Positions 63,947 to 64,000 of a DNA stretch of 64,000 nucleotides are shown piece after piece; position 1 is the first letter of the stretch; each line of letters starts with the position of its first letter. A program made the translations under genes and the position numbers. The DNA comes from Tepidibacter formicigenes DSM 15518 (GTDB taxonomy: Bacteria > Bacillota > Clostridia > Peptostreptococcales > Peptostreptococcaceae): NCBI RefSeq assembly GCF_900142235.1, contig NZ_FRAE01000010.1:1-64000 (forward strand). Direction: 5' to 3'. Below the pieces are notes generated by a model. It did no database searches. It saw nothing but the letters and a program-made list of their open reading frames with translations, and had not been told where the DNA came from.

Positions 63947-64000
63947 ACAAATTTTCATATTATTCACTTAATAGTTTTTGCAAAAAATCTAGCTATTAAA

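Overview
The window is low-GC DNA (well under 35% G+C by eye) from a spore-forming, amino-acid-fermenting member of the Clostridia. Three kinds of evidence point there: a complete D-proline reductase (prd) operon with two in-frame UGA selenocysteine codons; sporulation genes (an alpha/beta-type SASP, two Spo0E-like phosphatases, a PdaB-like deacetylase); and typical Firmicutes RNA control (a T-box, LicT- and GlcT-type antiterminator leaders, a cobalamin riboswitch). The prd, SASP, TSCPD, folC and valS neighbourhood recalls Peptostreptococcaceae such as Clostridioides and Paraclostridium; that placement is inference from memory, not a database match.

Layout. 0-0.25 kb: a transposase cut by the window edge. 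0.4-10.1 kb: the prd operon, read leftward as prdC-prdA-orf-prdB-prdD-prdE-prdF-tauE-like. It lies behind a near-consensus sigma-54 promoter, three palindromic candidate activator sites and the sigma-54 activator prdR. 10-18 kb: deacetylase, small spore proteins, DUF4364, a beta-propeller protein, TSCPD, folC, and valS behind a T-box. 18-22 kb: a Spo0E-like gene, an EAL protein with a degenerate GGDEF domain, an 859-bp segment bounded by perfect 26-bp inverted repeats that carries a FimB-sized tyrosine recombinase, and a LysM-HEAT gene. 22-28 kb: membrane and transport genes (FUSC-like, orphan substrate-binding lipoprotein, SulP) and glutamate dehydrogenase. 28-33 kb: pstS-pstC-pstA-pstB-phoU with two Pho-box promoters. 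33-42 kb: typA, a dicarboxylate/glutamate symporter, a GlnK/GlnL-like two-component system, HD-GYP, pepF and degV. 42-48 kb: mgtC, a cluster of structured intergenic repeats, a cobalamin riboswitch with no adjacent target, a fapA-like/GAF gene pair and an mscS-type channel. 48-56 kb: a small Spo0E-like gene, a Gx-transporter/NusG-II fusion, a PfoR-like EIIC with a divergent XRE-cupin regulator, ptsG behind a GlcT-type leader, and a PAS-GGDEF-EAL protein. 56-64 kb: a sucrose operon (licT-like, scrA, fructokinase, sucrose-6-phosphate hydrolase, a second EIIBC, a second PfkB kinase).

How it fits together: proline is taken as electron acceptor (PrdF racemises, PrdA/PrdB reduce, PrdC probably supplies electrons), while sucrose and glucose PTS systems feed glycolysis. 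Phosphate, glutamate and cyclic-di-GMP genes form separate regulatory modules. The most unusual part is the recombinase cassette at 19,996-20,854. Its geometry predicts that inversion would point the recombinase promoter either at the LysM gene or at the EAL phosphodiesterase gene. Next in interest are the orphan cobalamin riboswitch and the nearby repeat family, whose hairpin is conserved by compensatory changes.
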